Below, in pieces: positions 15,614 through 23,254 of a DNA stretch of 39,884 bases; within the stretch, counting starts at the first letter, position 1, and every line of letters begins with the position of its first letter. The translations under genes were made by a program, and so were the position numbers. The notes beneath the pieces are model-generated. The model searched no databases. It saw only the letters and a list, made by a program, of their open reading frames with translations, and was not told where the DNA came from. This stretch comes from an uncultured Bacteroides sp. (GTDB lineage Bacteria; Bacteroidota; Bacteroidia; Bacteroidales; Bacteroidaceae), in the NCBI RefSeq assembly GCF_959029255.1, contig NZ_CAUFUE010000038.1, forward strand, positions 1-39,884, written 5' to 3'.

Positions 15614-16087
15614 TTAGCCTAACGGGTTCTCATTCTGGTCTTCGCCCGAACCATTTCCGTCAGGATTAGACGATTCACCTCCTGATACCGTACCCTCATT
15701 GTCCCAACTTGCCCTTGTCACACTGGCACGAGTCAGCATATCTCTGAAATAAAAACCGGGAGTGAAAATGATTTTCCGATGGTAAATGGTACTCGCTTTC
15801 ACATCTTCCTCTTTATCCTGACTTTTAGCATTAATGCCCGGACGGAAACATCCGAAATCACCCAACTGCACCGAGAATCCTTTATTGATATTGATATTCA
15901 AAGTATCTATCACACCATCCAACACCATCTTCACCACCCCGCGCGGTGCCATACCTATTTTAGTGACCTCATCGCACAAATCCTCAAACTCCAACATTCC
16001 CAGCGTTTTCATCTGTGCCACATACTTTTCTGTTTTTGTTTTATCAAAACCGAATACTCTCTTTTTTACTTCATAATTCAAAGCCAT
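15614..16087 (-). CDS. HU-HIG family DNA-binding protein with glycine-rich tail
   Basis: 157 residues of the HU/IHF-fold family special to Bacteroidetes (HU-HIG). The HU-like core covers about residues 20-120: helices FEDLCDEVTKIGMAPRGVVKMVLDGVIDTL, then the strand segment GFSVQLGDFGCFRPGINAKSQ. It resembles histone-like HU but is longer at the N-terminus. The C-terminal tail is Gly/Ser/Asn/Asp-rich and probably disordered. Likely a nucleoid protein or an architectural factor for local genes. The promoter box TATCTTTG is at 16178-16185, giving a leader of about 85 nt, and an array of 10-bp repeats lies just upstream. Confidence 0.88.
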   Translation of the reverse strand: MALNYEVKKRVFGFDKTKTEKYVAQMKTLGMLEFEDLCDEVTKIGMAPRGVVKMVLDGVIDTLNININKGFSVQLGDFGCFRPGINAKSQDKEEDVKASTIYHRKIIFTPGFYFRDMLTRASVTRASWDNEGTVSGGESSNPDGNGSGEDQNENPLG

Positions 16088-16177
16088 AATCTTTTTAATT
16101 TTAAATGATTAATAAATTTGTTTTTCGGTTTCGTTCGCCCGTCAGTTAGCAAAACCTGTTTCTTTGTGATCACGATG

Positions 16178-16185
16178 CAAAGATA
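16178..16185 (-). promoter_or_regulatory. -7 box of the HU-HIG gene
   Basis: TATCTTTG on the minus strand matches TAnnTTTG. No TTTG stands at the -33 position. The decamer array begins about 30 bp further upstream. Confidence 0.55.
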
Positions 16186-16210
16186 CAACAGGCAAAAACG
16201 GCATGGTGCT

Positions 16211-16280
16211 TTAAATGGAGGTTACCGGAGGTTATCGGAGGATAAAAGAGGATAAAAGAGGATAAAAGAGGATAAAAGAA
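16211..16280. repeat. Array of phased 10-bp tandem repeats
   Basis: Seven consecutive 10-bp units: TTAAATGGAG, GTTACCGGAG, GTTATCGGAG, then GATAAAAGAG three times and GATAAAAGAA, with a degenerate eighth (GATAGACAAG, 16281-16290). The AAAA runs recur every 10 bp, about one helical turn, which favours intrinsic bending. The array lies upstream of the HU-HIG promoter and just past the 3' end of the AAA-ATPase gene. Confidence 0.85.
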
Positions 16281-16321
16281 GATAGACAAGTGTCTGATGG
16301 ATAAAAGAATGAAAAAAAAAT

Positions 16322-17890
16322 TCATTCCATTATCCACTTTTCTATATTTCGCATTTCTGAAGAGAAATTTACGCCTATCTTAATCAGTTCCCTTCCATCA
16401 GAGGTAAACGATACGGCGTAATCTTTATCGTTGATTTGAGCCAACGCTTCCTCAGCACTGGCATCCTGCTTGAATTCCATCACATAAATATACTTATCGG
16501 TCTTCAATACCAAATCCACACGACCACGGTTTGTGTGATACTCTACTTGAGTATAGAAACCCATCATCTTGAATACGATAAAGAGCACGTTCTGAAAAAA
16601 CAGTTCAACATTTCTTTGGGGAGCCTGACCTACTATCACCTCGTAGGGCGCATCAGCAAAGAAACTCTGCAAACGATGGAAGAAACCGTCGACATCACCC
16701 TTACGTACTTCCTCTACAAACTTACGGATTTCAAACGGCCCTTCCGCCTCACTCATATCCGTATAAAAAGGAAGCAGATATTTCAAGAAGCCTTCCTCAA
16801 CTTCCTGATTGGGATAGGCTAAAGTATATAACTTGAATTCTGAATTGTAGTCCTTTATCGTCAGATACCCGCTTTGATAAATCACCGGAATAGGGTTCGT
16901 TCCCTCGGAATCGATACTGTCAAGTACATCCTCCGTGACCTCCACACCTTCAATATCCTCCAGTCTGTAATTGTGTTTCTTCAGCAGATAGACCAGATAA
17001 GAAGGTGTACCCGTGGCAAACCAATAGCTACCGAAAGACATGGCGTCAAAAGTATTGAGCAGACTGAAAGGATTGTAGATACCGACAGTGTTGAAATTGA
17101 AGTGATATCCGTCATAGCGTTTCTGCATTTCACGGCAAGCGGTTTCGTAGTCCACGCCTTGAGTATCGGCAAGGGTATGCAGGTCTTCATCAAAATAGCG
17201 GTGCAGTTCCTCGTCCGTAATGCCGCAGATATCGATATAATCACGGCGCATGGAGATATCCTTCAAATTGTTCAGGTCGCTGAACACGCTCACCTTGCCA
17301 AATTTCGTGACTCCCGTCAAAAAGCCCAGTTTGATGTAGCCATCCATGGTTTTAAGTACACCGTAGAAAGGCTTCAAGGTATTGCGGAACTCCCGTTGCA
17401 GTTCGGCATTGCCGATGGCTTGCAACATGGGTTTGTCATATTCATCCACCAAAATGGCTACACGGTGACCGGTCTGCTCGGCGGCGCGCTTTATGACACC
17501 TGCAAAACGCAAAGCAAAAGTACGCTCAGATTCTTTGGCTCCATAAAGGGATTCCCATTCGGAGAGACTCTTTTCAAGCATATTATCCAAACCTTCAGGC
17601 GTATCATATTTCCCGATGTTCAAATCAAGATGAAACACAGGACGTACCGTCCAGTCTTTTTCCAACTGCTCTATCGCCAGTCCCTTGAACAGTTCACGCT
17701 TTCCCTGAAAATAAGCTTCCAGCGTGGAAATCAGTAAGCTCTTACCAAAGCGGCGGGGACGGCTGAGGAAATAATAACGCCCGGTAGTCACCAGTCGATA
17801 AACCACCGCCGTTTTGTCCACATAAACATAACCGTCTTTTCGCAAACTTTCAAAATTCTGTATGCCGATTGGGTAAATTCTCTGTTCCAT
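16322..17890 (-). CDS. AAA-ATPase-like protein with C-terminal PD-(D/E)XK nuclease-fold domain (DUF1703 type)
   Basis: 522 residues. The start IYPIGIQNFESLRKDGYVYV is characteristic of the AAA_ATPase-like family. Walker A is RPRRFGKS at 44-51 and Walker B VAILVDEYD near 145. The C-terminal domain is the DUF1703/PDDEXK_9 nuclease fold, with RVDLVLKTD and YVMEFK near 455-472 giving the Asp...Glu-x-Lys core. Bacteroides genomes carry many copies, and their role is not established; defence, mobile-element or DNA-maintenance functions have been considered. It has its own promoter box TACCTTTG (17919-17926). It sits between two HU-HIG genes in the same direction. All catalytic motifs look intact. 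Confidence 0.9.
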   Translation of the reverse strand: MEQRIYPIGIQNFESLRKDGYVYVDKTAVVYRLVTTGRYYFLSRPRRFGKSLLISTLEAYFQGKRELFKGLAIEQLEKDWTVRPVFHLDLNIGKYDTPEGLDNMLEKSLSEWESLYGAKESERTFALRFAGVIKRAAEQTGHRVAILVDEYDKPMLQAIGNAELQREFRNTLKPFYGVLKTMDGYIKLGFLTGVTKFGKVSVFSDLNNLKDISMRRDYIDICGITDEELHRYFDEDLHTLADTQGVDYETACREMQKRYDGYHFNFNTVGIYNPFSLLNTFDAMSFGSYWFATGTPSYLVYLLKKHNYRLEDIEGVEVTEDVLDSIDSEGTNPIPVIYQSGYLTIKDYNSEFKLYTLAYPNQEVEEGFLKYLLPFYTDMSEAEGPFEIRKFVEEVRKGDVDGFFHRLQSFFADAPYEVIVGQAPQRNVELFFQNVLFIVFKMMGFYTQVEYHTNRGRVDLVLKTDKYIYVMEFKQDASAEEALAQINDKDYAVSFTSDGRELIKIGVNFSSEMRNIEKWIME

Positions 17891-17918
17891 TAGTACTTAT
17901 CTTTTTGATATCCTATTA

Positions 17919-17926
17919 CAAAGGTA
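17919..17926 (-). promoter_or_regulatory. -7 box of the AAA-ATPase gene
   Basis: TACCTTTG on the minus strand matches TAnnTTTG, about 28 bp before the ATG at 17890. CTTG (17945-17948) lies 18 bp upstream as a near -33 element. Confidence 0.55.
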
Positions 17927-17959
17927 AGCATTTCCCGACAACATCAAGATAGTAAACAT

Positions 17960-18574
17960 CTACTTTTTCTTTGCATATACCACATTTCTTCCCGCACCAT
18001 GTTTCATCAGCACTCCATCCTCTATAAACAGGTTCAGGTCAATAATCGCCTGCTTATAGCTACGTCCCGTAAGCCTAGAATACTGGGCGCGGTTGATGCA
18101 GGGATATTCCTGCAAATATTCATCAAGCATGCGCAGTCGGCGCTCTACAGGCAAAGAAGCGGCAGAGGTAGCGGTAGAAGCGGATTGCGGATTACGCTCC
18201 AATTTCATTTTTCCTCTCAGCTCTTCATAAAACCGCTTGCTTAAACGGAAATTCAGACCACGGAGGGTCACTGAAGCGGCACGCACTTCATCTTTTTCCA
18301 TGGCATGGCGTTGACAACTCAAGGAAGGGGTAAAATAACCGAGTTCGCCCAGTTCCACTGTCCATCCATTGGCAAGGCAGTCCCGCAGTTCATCCATAAA
18401 GGCAGCCATCGCTCCTTCGAGCATGCTGCGACTGATGCCGTTAAATAGATGAACACGATCTATAAATTCATTCTTGCCGATGGTTCCTTTCGGCACAAAA
18501 CGGGCGTAAAGGGGTTGTTGCTCACCGGTCTGGCGAATATCGGGTTTCTCGAAAAGGTCGTAATAAGCGCTCAT
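17960..18574 (-). CDS. HU-HIG DNA-binding protein with C-terminal winged helix
   Basis: 204 residues. Residues about 22-130 form the HU-like domain (YARFVPKGTIGKNEFIDRV, helices to ECLANGW-like DCLANGWTVELGELGYFTPSL). After a Ser/Ala-rich linker, residues about 142-204 form a winged-helix-like domain (RRLRMLDEYLQEYPCINRAQ, YSRLTGRSYKQAIIDLN, DGVLMKHGAGRNVVYAKKK). The combination fits the HU-wHTH subgroup of HU-HIG proteins, likely a sequence-guided architectural or regulatory protein. A TACCTTTG box at 18760-18767 would give a leader of about 180 nt whose first ~110 nt are a large inverted repeat, a candidate site for self-regulation. Confidence 0.85.
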   Translation of the reverse strand: MSAYYDLFEKPDIRQTGEQQPLYARFVPKGTIGKNEFIDRVHLFNGISRSMLEGAMAAFMDELRDCLANGWTVELGELGYFTPSLSCQRHAMEKDEVRAASVTLRGLNFRLSKRFYEELRGKMKLERNPQSASTATSAASLPVERRLRMLDEYLQEYPCINRAQYSRLTGRSYKQAIIDLNLFIEDGVLMKHGAGRNVVYAKKK

Positions 18575-18645
18575 TGATTCTGAAGTTTAATTCCGCCATC
18601 ACTATTTTCAGTATCCTGTTCTCCGATGGCTAAGGGAAAAGATAC

Positions 18646-18755
18646 CTAACATTGAATCGTTCCACCATGGAGAAAGTTTTGTTCCATAACGGGGTAAATT
18701 TTGTTCCTCCATGGTGGAACGAAACTTACCCCATGGCGGAACGATTTAATGTTAG
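18646..18755. repeat. 110-bp imperfect palindrome: 40-bp inverted repeat plus a third copy in the loop
   Basis: Left arm 18646-18685 and right arm 18716-18755 match over 40 bases with 5 differences, four of them transitions. Both ends read CTAACATT outward-in. Within the arms CGTTCCrCCATGG is followed by AArTTTyGTTCC. The 30-nt loop carries a further copy (GGGGTAAATTTTGTTCC, 18691-18707, then CCATGG), so an alternative inner stem 18691-18707/18716-18732 is possible. It lies just inside the likely transcript start of the HU-wHTH gene. Confidence 0.85.
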
Positions 18756-18759
18756 CCAA

Positions 18760-18767
18760 CAAAGGTA
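18760..18767 (-). promoter_or_regulatory. -7 box of the HU-wHTH gene
   Basis: TACCTTTG on the minus strand matches TAnnTTTG. Transcription would begin near 18753, at the edge of the palindrome. No TTTG lies at exactly the -33 distance. Confidence 0.5.
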
Positions 18768-18870
18768 CTAATCTTTTCTCCAAAAAACTATGAAGATCGG
18801 CACTAAAAACATACCTTTACGCAAAAATAAAACAGCATATAAATCAACATACTAAACACACATCATAATC

Positions 18871-20406
18871 ATGAAGAAGATATATCCTAAAGAGTGGCTG
18901 GAATTACATCCTTACAAGCAGACGGACAGCGTAGACCTGTATTATACCGGCATTGCCAACAAGATTTACGCTTATCTCAGTACTTCCGCAATTTCCGAAT
19001 CTTATGACGATGATAAGAATCTGCGCTACACCAGCCTTTGCCTTGCCTCATGGTTCGAGGATGTCATTTCGCAAACCGGCATCTGGCAAGCTTTTACGGC
19101 TGAATGCCTAAAACGTTATGGCAGCTATCTCCCTTTCTATCCTCTAAACGGCGACTATTACCCGGACGAAATCAATCAGGAAGACGTACGCTTCTTGCTA
19201 TGGCACCATACGCAATATTTCAGAAACAGGGATATAATCGTAAATCCCGAAAATCCCGGTATCGAACTAGCCGCATACAATATCTATAACATTCTGGCCG
19301 ATGAATATGAAACGGCTCCCGAAAACGAACGTATGCAGCACTTCCTGCTCTACTCCGATATCGGCAAAGAAGACTTCCCTTTATACAGAATAGTATTGGA
19401 ATGGTTTCACTACAGCTGCTACTTCAATATAGAAAATATGGACCAGTTCATGGACGAAACCGACAACATGCTGGACGCGGAAGAGATTACGGAAGAAAAA
19501 ACGGACATAATGACCTATGGCATACAAACCACATTGATGTTACAAGGCCGCTGGGGCCCTCTCTCGCTGACTTCTCCTGAATGGCTGGCACGAATCACTC
19601 AAAAAATCCCCGAACGCCGACTATGGACAGACGTAGAGGTACGAAAAAGTTCCTGTTTTCTGCTGACGGGGGAAGACGATGATTTTCTGTATCTGAAAGA
19701 CTTATGCAAAGAGGATGACAAAACGCTGAATGTCCTCAAAAGATCACTGAACATGGCTGCCGTCCGAAACAGGGAAATAGGAGAAAGTATCCTTATCTGT
19801 GAATTGGTGCATTATGGAGACTGTTGGTGGCAGTGCGGACTGTTGCTTGAAAACAAAATGGATGAAAAACTGCAATCCTATATAGATGAACAGACAAAAA
19901 AGGATGGAAAGCCAAATGAACGAGCCGCATTCAAGGATTTTATGAAGGCATCCGGCGGACGGTTCTTCATTTTCTGCCGGAACAAAGACGAAATAATTGA
20001 TTTCTTCACAAACAAAATGGGTTATCAGACCATGGAAGGGGTGGAATTACCTCCTATAAACGTCTCATCGGGAGCCATCTTGATGGCAGGTCCACAAAGT
20101 GGATTGCATATACAATACAAACTATGCGAATGTATCAAATCGTCCGACAATCCTTTCTACAATCAAGAAAAAGCGGAAGAAGAAGCTATATCATTCATCG
20201 CCAATCCCAATGTTATCCCTTACGAGTTGAGTTGCATCTTGCAAGATAAGGAAATGCTGCCGGACGCTTCATTAAAAAGTCTGAAAGGTAAAAAACATGC
20301 TAAGGAGTTTATTCACAAGAATGCACAGTTCCTGACCGATTACTTCCACCACCAATGCCGTGAGAAGGACTTTGATGCGATTATGGCTATAAGGGGAGAG
20401 AAATAA
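18871..20406 (+). CDS. DUF3843-like protein of unknown function
   Basis: 511 residues, acidic, apparently cytoplasmic: no signal peptide or membrane helix. The start MKKIYPKEWLELHPYKQTD followed by a conserved DLYYTGIANKIYAYLS segment fits DUF3843, a Bacteroidetes family, as far as I can recall. Trp-rich helices recur (LCLASWFEDVISQTGIWQAF, RFLLWHHTQYF). The C-terminal part holds ESILICELVHYGDCWWQCGLL near residue 310, which resembles SEC-C/DUF3843-type regions of plant and bacterial unknowns. Transcribed away from the HU-wHTH gene, with 296 bp between. Function unknown; no catalytic motif is evident. Confidence 0.7.
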   Translation: MKKIYPKEWLELHPYKQTDSVDLYYTGIANKIYAYLSTSAISESYDDDKNLRYTSLCLASWFEDVISQTGIWQAFTAECLKRYGSYLPFYPLNGDYYPDEINQEDVRFLLWHHTQYFRNRDIIVNPENPGIELAAYNIYNILADEYETAPENERMQHFLLYSDIGKEDFPLYRIVLEWFHYSCYFNIENMDQFMDETDNMLDAEEITEEKTDIMTYGIQTTLMLQGRWGPLSLTSPEWLARITQKIPERRLWTDVEVRKSSCFLLTGEDDDFLYLKDLCKEDDKTLNVLKRSLNMAAVRNREIGESILICELVHYGDCWWQCGLLLENKMDEKLQSYIDEQTKKDGKPNERAAFKDFMKASGGRFFIFCRNKDEIIDFFTNKMGYQTMEGVELPPINVSSGAILMAGPQSGLHIQYKLCECIKSSDNPFYNQEKAEEEAISFIANPNVIPYELSCILQDKEMLPDASLKSLKGKKHAKEFIHKNAQFLTDYFHHQCREKDFDAIMAIRGEK

Positions 20407-20422
20407 ATGGGAATTTGGGGAA

Positions 20423-20514
20423 ATGAAGAACTAAGAATGAAGAATGAAGAATTACCTTGCGGCGTACTTGCATAGCGCAGCCAAATTCTTCATTCTTCAT
20501 TCTTAATTCTTCAT
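20423..20514. repeat. 31-bp inverted repeat (stem-loop) after the DUF3843 gene
   Basis: Left arm 20423-20453 and right arm 20484-20514 differ at one of 31 positions and enclose a 30-nt G+C-richer loop. The arms are built from the unit GAATGAA. It lies between the converging stops of the DUF3843 and trkA genes and could act as a two-way terminator, or be a short mobile repeat. Confidence 0.75.
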
Positions 20515-20525
20515 TAAATTATCAT

Positions 20526-21212
20526 TTACAACGCTTTCCAGAACTTCTGAAAATCCCTGTAACGTCCATAGCAAACCAGTTGGTCACCTGCCTGAATCTG
20601 GTCGTCTTCCGGCAACACATTTACCACATCATGCTCGGTAAAGGAGATACCAAGGCAGTTTTTTAATGTTTCAGCTCGTTTCAAGGCTAATAGTTTCAGG
20701 TGAAAATCTTGATCCAGATTCAGTTCATTCACTGTGTAGCCTACAAATTTCTCGGGAACATTGAATTTCAAGACGTAATAGGTGGGAGATACACGGAAGG
20801 TTTCAATATCAGCGCCAAACTCTAATTTACGCACCAGACCACGGGCAGCATCTTCCTCAGGGGTGAGAATACGTTCCAAGTCGAAGGCTTCGAGCACCGA
20901 ACGATGTACAGCATCAATTGAGCGGGCATAAATACGTTTCACATTCTTCTGCTTCAACAAGGCAACCACACGTATGGAGGCACCGAAGTTTTCACCGATG
21001 GCGACAATCACGATATCGACACTGTTCAACGGTAGCACAGAAAGAGCTTGTTCATCCGTAGCGTCAATAACAAAGGCGGTGGCTATCTTTTCCTTTACAC
21101 TGTCTACTCGACTGGGGCTATTATCCGCACCTATCACTTCATGTCCCAAAGCCGAAAGTTCTTCGGCAAGCACATGACCATAATTTCCTAAACCGATAAT
21201 GATATACTTCAT
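20526..21212 (-). CDS. trkA: Potassium uptake regulatory subunit TrkA/KtrA
   Basis: 228 residues, cytoplasmic gating subunit of a Trk/Ktr potassium transporter. The RCK_N Rossmann domain spans about 1-130 with the nucleotide motif GLGNYG at 7-12 and acidic Asp30 (EVIGAD) at the end of strand 2. The RCK_C domain spans about 140-225. This single-RCK length is typical of KtrA-type subunits. It works with the TrkH-like pore encoded 75 bp upstream in the same direction; the gap holds a 19-bp imperfect hairpin (21214-21232/21272-21290). Confidence 0.94.
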   Translation of the reverse strand: MKYIIIGLGNYGHVLAEELSALGHEVIGADNSPSRVDSVKEKIATAFVIDATDEQALSVLPLNSVDIVIVAIGENFGASIRVVALLKQKNVKRIYARSIDAVHRSVLEAFDLERILTPEEDAARGLVRKLEFGADIETFRVSPTYYVLKFNVPEKFVGYTVNELNLDQDFHLKLLALKRAETLKNCLGISFTEHDVVNVLPEDDQIQAGDQLVCYGRYRDFQKFWKAL

Positions 21213-21213
21213 A

Positions 21214-21290
21214 TAATTGAAAATGAATAATGGATAATTGATGATAAACAGTAGATAGCGAATTTACCGTTCATTATCAATTATCAATTA
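21214..21290. repeat. A+T-rich imperfect hairpin between trkH and trkA
   Basis: TAATTGAAAATGAATAATG (21214-21232) pairs with CATTATCAATTATCAATTA (21272-21290) at 16 of 19 positions around a 39-nt loop. Its place between trkH and trkA allows partial termination or mRNA processing that sets their ratio. Confidence 0.5.
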
Positions 21291-23117
21291 GTTAATAATG
21301 ATTTGTCCACTCGGATAGCGATACTTCGTAAGTTTCTTCTGCTTGATGATACCCAACATCAAAGTCAATAACCCCACACGGCCGATAAACATCAGCAGGG
21401 CGACGAGCAACTTACTGGAATCGCATAAGTAAGGGGTGGCATTCAGGCTGGAACCTACGGTACTGATGGCAGACACACACTCAAAGGTGATAGTCAGCAA
21501 AGAGAGTTTCGGCTCCAACATGCTGATGGTTAATATAAAGATAAAGAGAACACCGAACGACATCACTACCGTGGCATTGGAACGGCGGATGGAATCGTAT
21601 GAAAGTTCGCGGCCGAATACCTCTACCCTCTCCGTACCACGCAGCACCGCTATTAGATTTAAGACCACAACGGCAAAAGCATTCACTTTGATTCCACCGG
21701 CGGTAGACTGTGAGCCACCGCCAACCCACATCAGAAACAGATAAATCATCAGTGTTTGTATGCTGAGACCGGCCAAATCGACACTGGAGAAACCGGCGGT
21801 ACGAGGACAAGCTGCATTGAAAAAGGCTTGTGTCCATTTGTCGGCCACGGACATTCCGGCAAAAGAAGCATTCCACTCAAAAAGAGCAATACTGACCGTA
21901 CCGAGTAACAACAGCAGGAAAGTTACAATCAATACAATACGTGTATTCAGATTGTATAAATGATAAAAACGACGTCCGTCCCAATGCCAAGTTCGCAGGA
22001 CCCCCCAGAAACGGCGCAGATGATAAAGAATGATATCTTTAAAGTTTACCAATATAGGGAAACCGATGCCACCCAATATAATAAGGAGAGATATATAGAT
22101 ATAGAACGGGTTATGCCCGTTCATCACCAACGGATTACCCAGATTGCCCGGCAATGTGGAAAATCCGGCATTACAGAATGCCGATATGGAATGGAAGGCG
22201 GAGAACGCCAATTCTTCCTGTACATCCATGCCCATGGTGCCATGAATATCTCCCCAGATGGCAAGCATGCCGATTCCCTCGATAACCATTGTAAAACCAA
22301 GGATATACACTAAAGTGGAAAGTAGGGAGTTTAGAGAGTTGGAACTAACCATATCGCGTACCACCAACTGATTGTACAACGAAGTATTCCCCATGAAGAA
22401 CATGGCAAAAAAGCTCGTCAGCGTCATCACCCCCAAACCACCAATCTGAATGAGCAGAATAATGATGACAAAACCCGTAGGAGTAAATGTAGAAGCGACA
22501 TCTACTGACACCAACCCCGTGACGCATACCGCACTAGTCGAAACAAACAGAGAATCGACCCAAGAAATACCGTTGAAAGTAGAGCGGGGCAACATTAGCA
22601 GTACCGTACCTACGAATATGATTATCAAAAAGCTGACCGCCAGAATAAGCGAAGGGTTTGTGCGTCGTCCCAATAATCTGACTAAGCCGTAAGACAGGTT
22701 CAGGAGAGAAAGTAACAATAATAATACAAGGTGATAGGGCTTGCCGTTCAGGAAATCCCAAACAAACTGTATCGCGCCCTCCACTTCGGGACGATGAAAA
22801 ATCACAGGAATCAGCGTCAGGTAGAGCATGACAGTCAGTATCCAGGTTAATTTACTGAATGTCTGACGAGTATCTTTATACTCCAGCAAAAGGTGTAAAG
22901 ATATATCCAGCAGGAACACAACCCAAACCGCATGATAGAGATGTTGCAGTTGGTAGGCCTCATCAGTGGAAATCATAAAGCCATGTTCATAAACCAGGCC
23001 GACAATCAGCAGGATAGAAGCTAAGTAAGTCAAAGCGGTAATGACACCCATTGTTAAACGAATGTACGGATATATCCACTTATTCTTATACAAAAGAAAT
23101 TTATGATAAATTTTCAT
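21288..23117 (-). CDS. trkH: TrkH-family potassium uptake pore protein
   Basis: 609 residues, inner-membrane potassium-transporting subunit. An N-terminal extension of about 150 residues with several extra helices precedes the four-repeat pore core. The four filter loops are visible in order: CVTGLVSVD, FCNAGFSTLPG, PRTAGFSSVD and ISTVGSSLN. The protein ends with the amphipathic GIIKQKKLTKYRYPSGQIIIN tail. The stop lies 75 bp before trkA. The promoter is probably TTTG (23172-23175) with TAAGTTTG (23144-23151). Confidence 0.94.
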   Translation of the reverse strand: MKIYHKFLLYKNKWIYPYIRLTMGVITALTYLASILLIVGLVYEHGFMISTDEAYQLQHLYHAVWVVFLLDISLHLLLEYKDTRQTFSKLTWILTVMLYLTLIPVIFHRPEVEGAIQFVWDFLNGKPYHLVLLLLLSLLNLSYGLVRLLGRRTNPSLILAVSFLIIIFVGTVLLMLPRSTFNGISWVDSLFVSTSAVCVTGLVSVDVASTFTPTGFVIIILLIQIGGLGVMTLTSFFAMFFMGNTSLYNQLVVRDMVSSNSLNSLLSTLVYILGFTMVIEGIGMLAIWGDIHGTMGMDVQEELAFSAFHSISAFCNAGFSTLPGNLGNPLVMNGHNPFYIYISLLIILGGIGFPILVNFKDIILYHLRRFWGVLRTWHWDGRRFYHLYNLNTRIVLIVTFLLLLLGTVSIALFEWNASFAGMSVADKWTQAFFNAACPRTAGFSSVDLAGLSIQTLMIYLFLMWVGGGSQSTAGGIKVNAFAVVVLNLIAVLRGTERVEVFGRELSYDSIRRSNATVVMSFGVLFIFILTISMLEPKLSLLTITFECVSAISTVGSSLNATPYLCDSSKLLVALLMFIGRVGLLTLMLGIIKQKKLTKYRYPSGQIIIN

Positions 23118-23143
23118 TGGATACTTAGATTAATGAGACGCAA

Positions 23144-23175
23144 CAAACTTAAACAAATCTATCATCATAAACAAA
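23144..23175 (-). promoter_or_regulatory. trkH promoter
   Basis: On the minus strand, TTTG (23172-23175) and TAAGTTTG (23144-23151) are 20 bp apart, close to the consensus. A second TAGATTTG box overlaps the spacer at 23154-23161. Confidence 0.55.
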
Positions 23176-23213
23176 AAACAAAAGAAAAAAGAAATTGGTT
23201 TAAAAATAATGGC

Positions 23214-23221
23214 TACATTTG
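23214..23221 (+). promoter_or_regulatory. -7 box of the trpB2-like gene
   Basis: TACATTTG matches TAnnTTTG about 33 bp before the chosen ATG at 23255. It rules out the TTG at 23219, which would lie inside the promoter. Confidence 0.55.
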
Positions 23222-23254
23222 GGCTCGATAATTATTTTAAATGTTTTAATCACT

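Noticed and set aside
16211..16290. Tandem repeats considered as a CRISPR array
   Set aside because: Units are 10 bp and contiguous with no spacers, and no cas genes are nearby.
16874..17737. 287-codon rightward open frame over the AAA-ATPase gene
   Set aside because: Antisense shadow; the opposite strand carries intact Walker motifs and the nuclease-fold core.
23219..23254. TTG-started extension of the TrpB2-like protein
   Set aside because: The TTG lies inside the TACATTTG promoter box, so it would not be in the mRNA.
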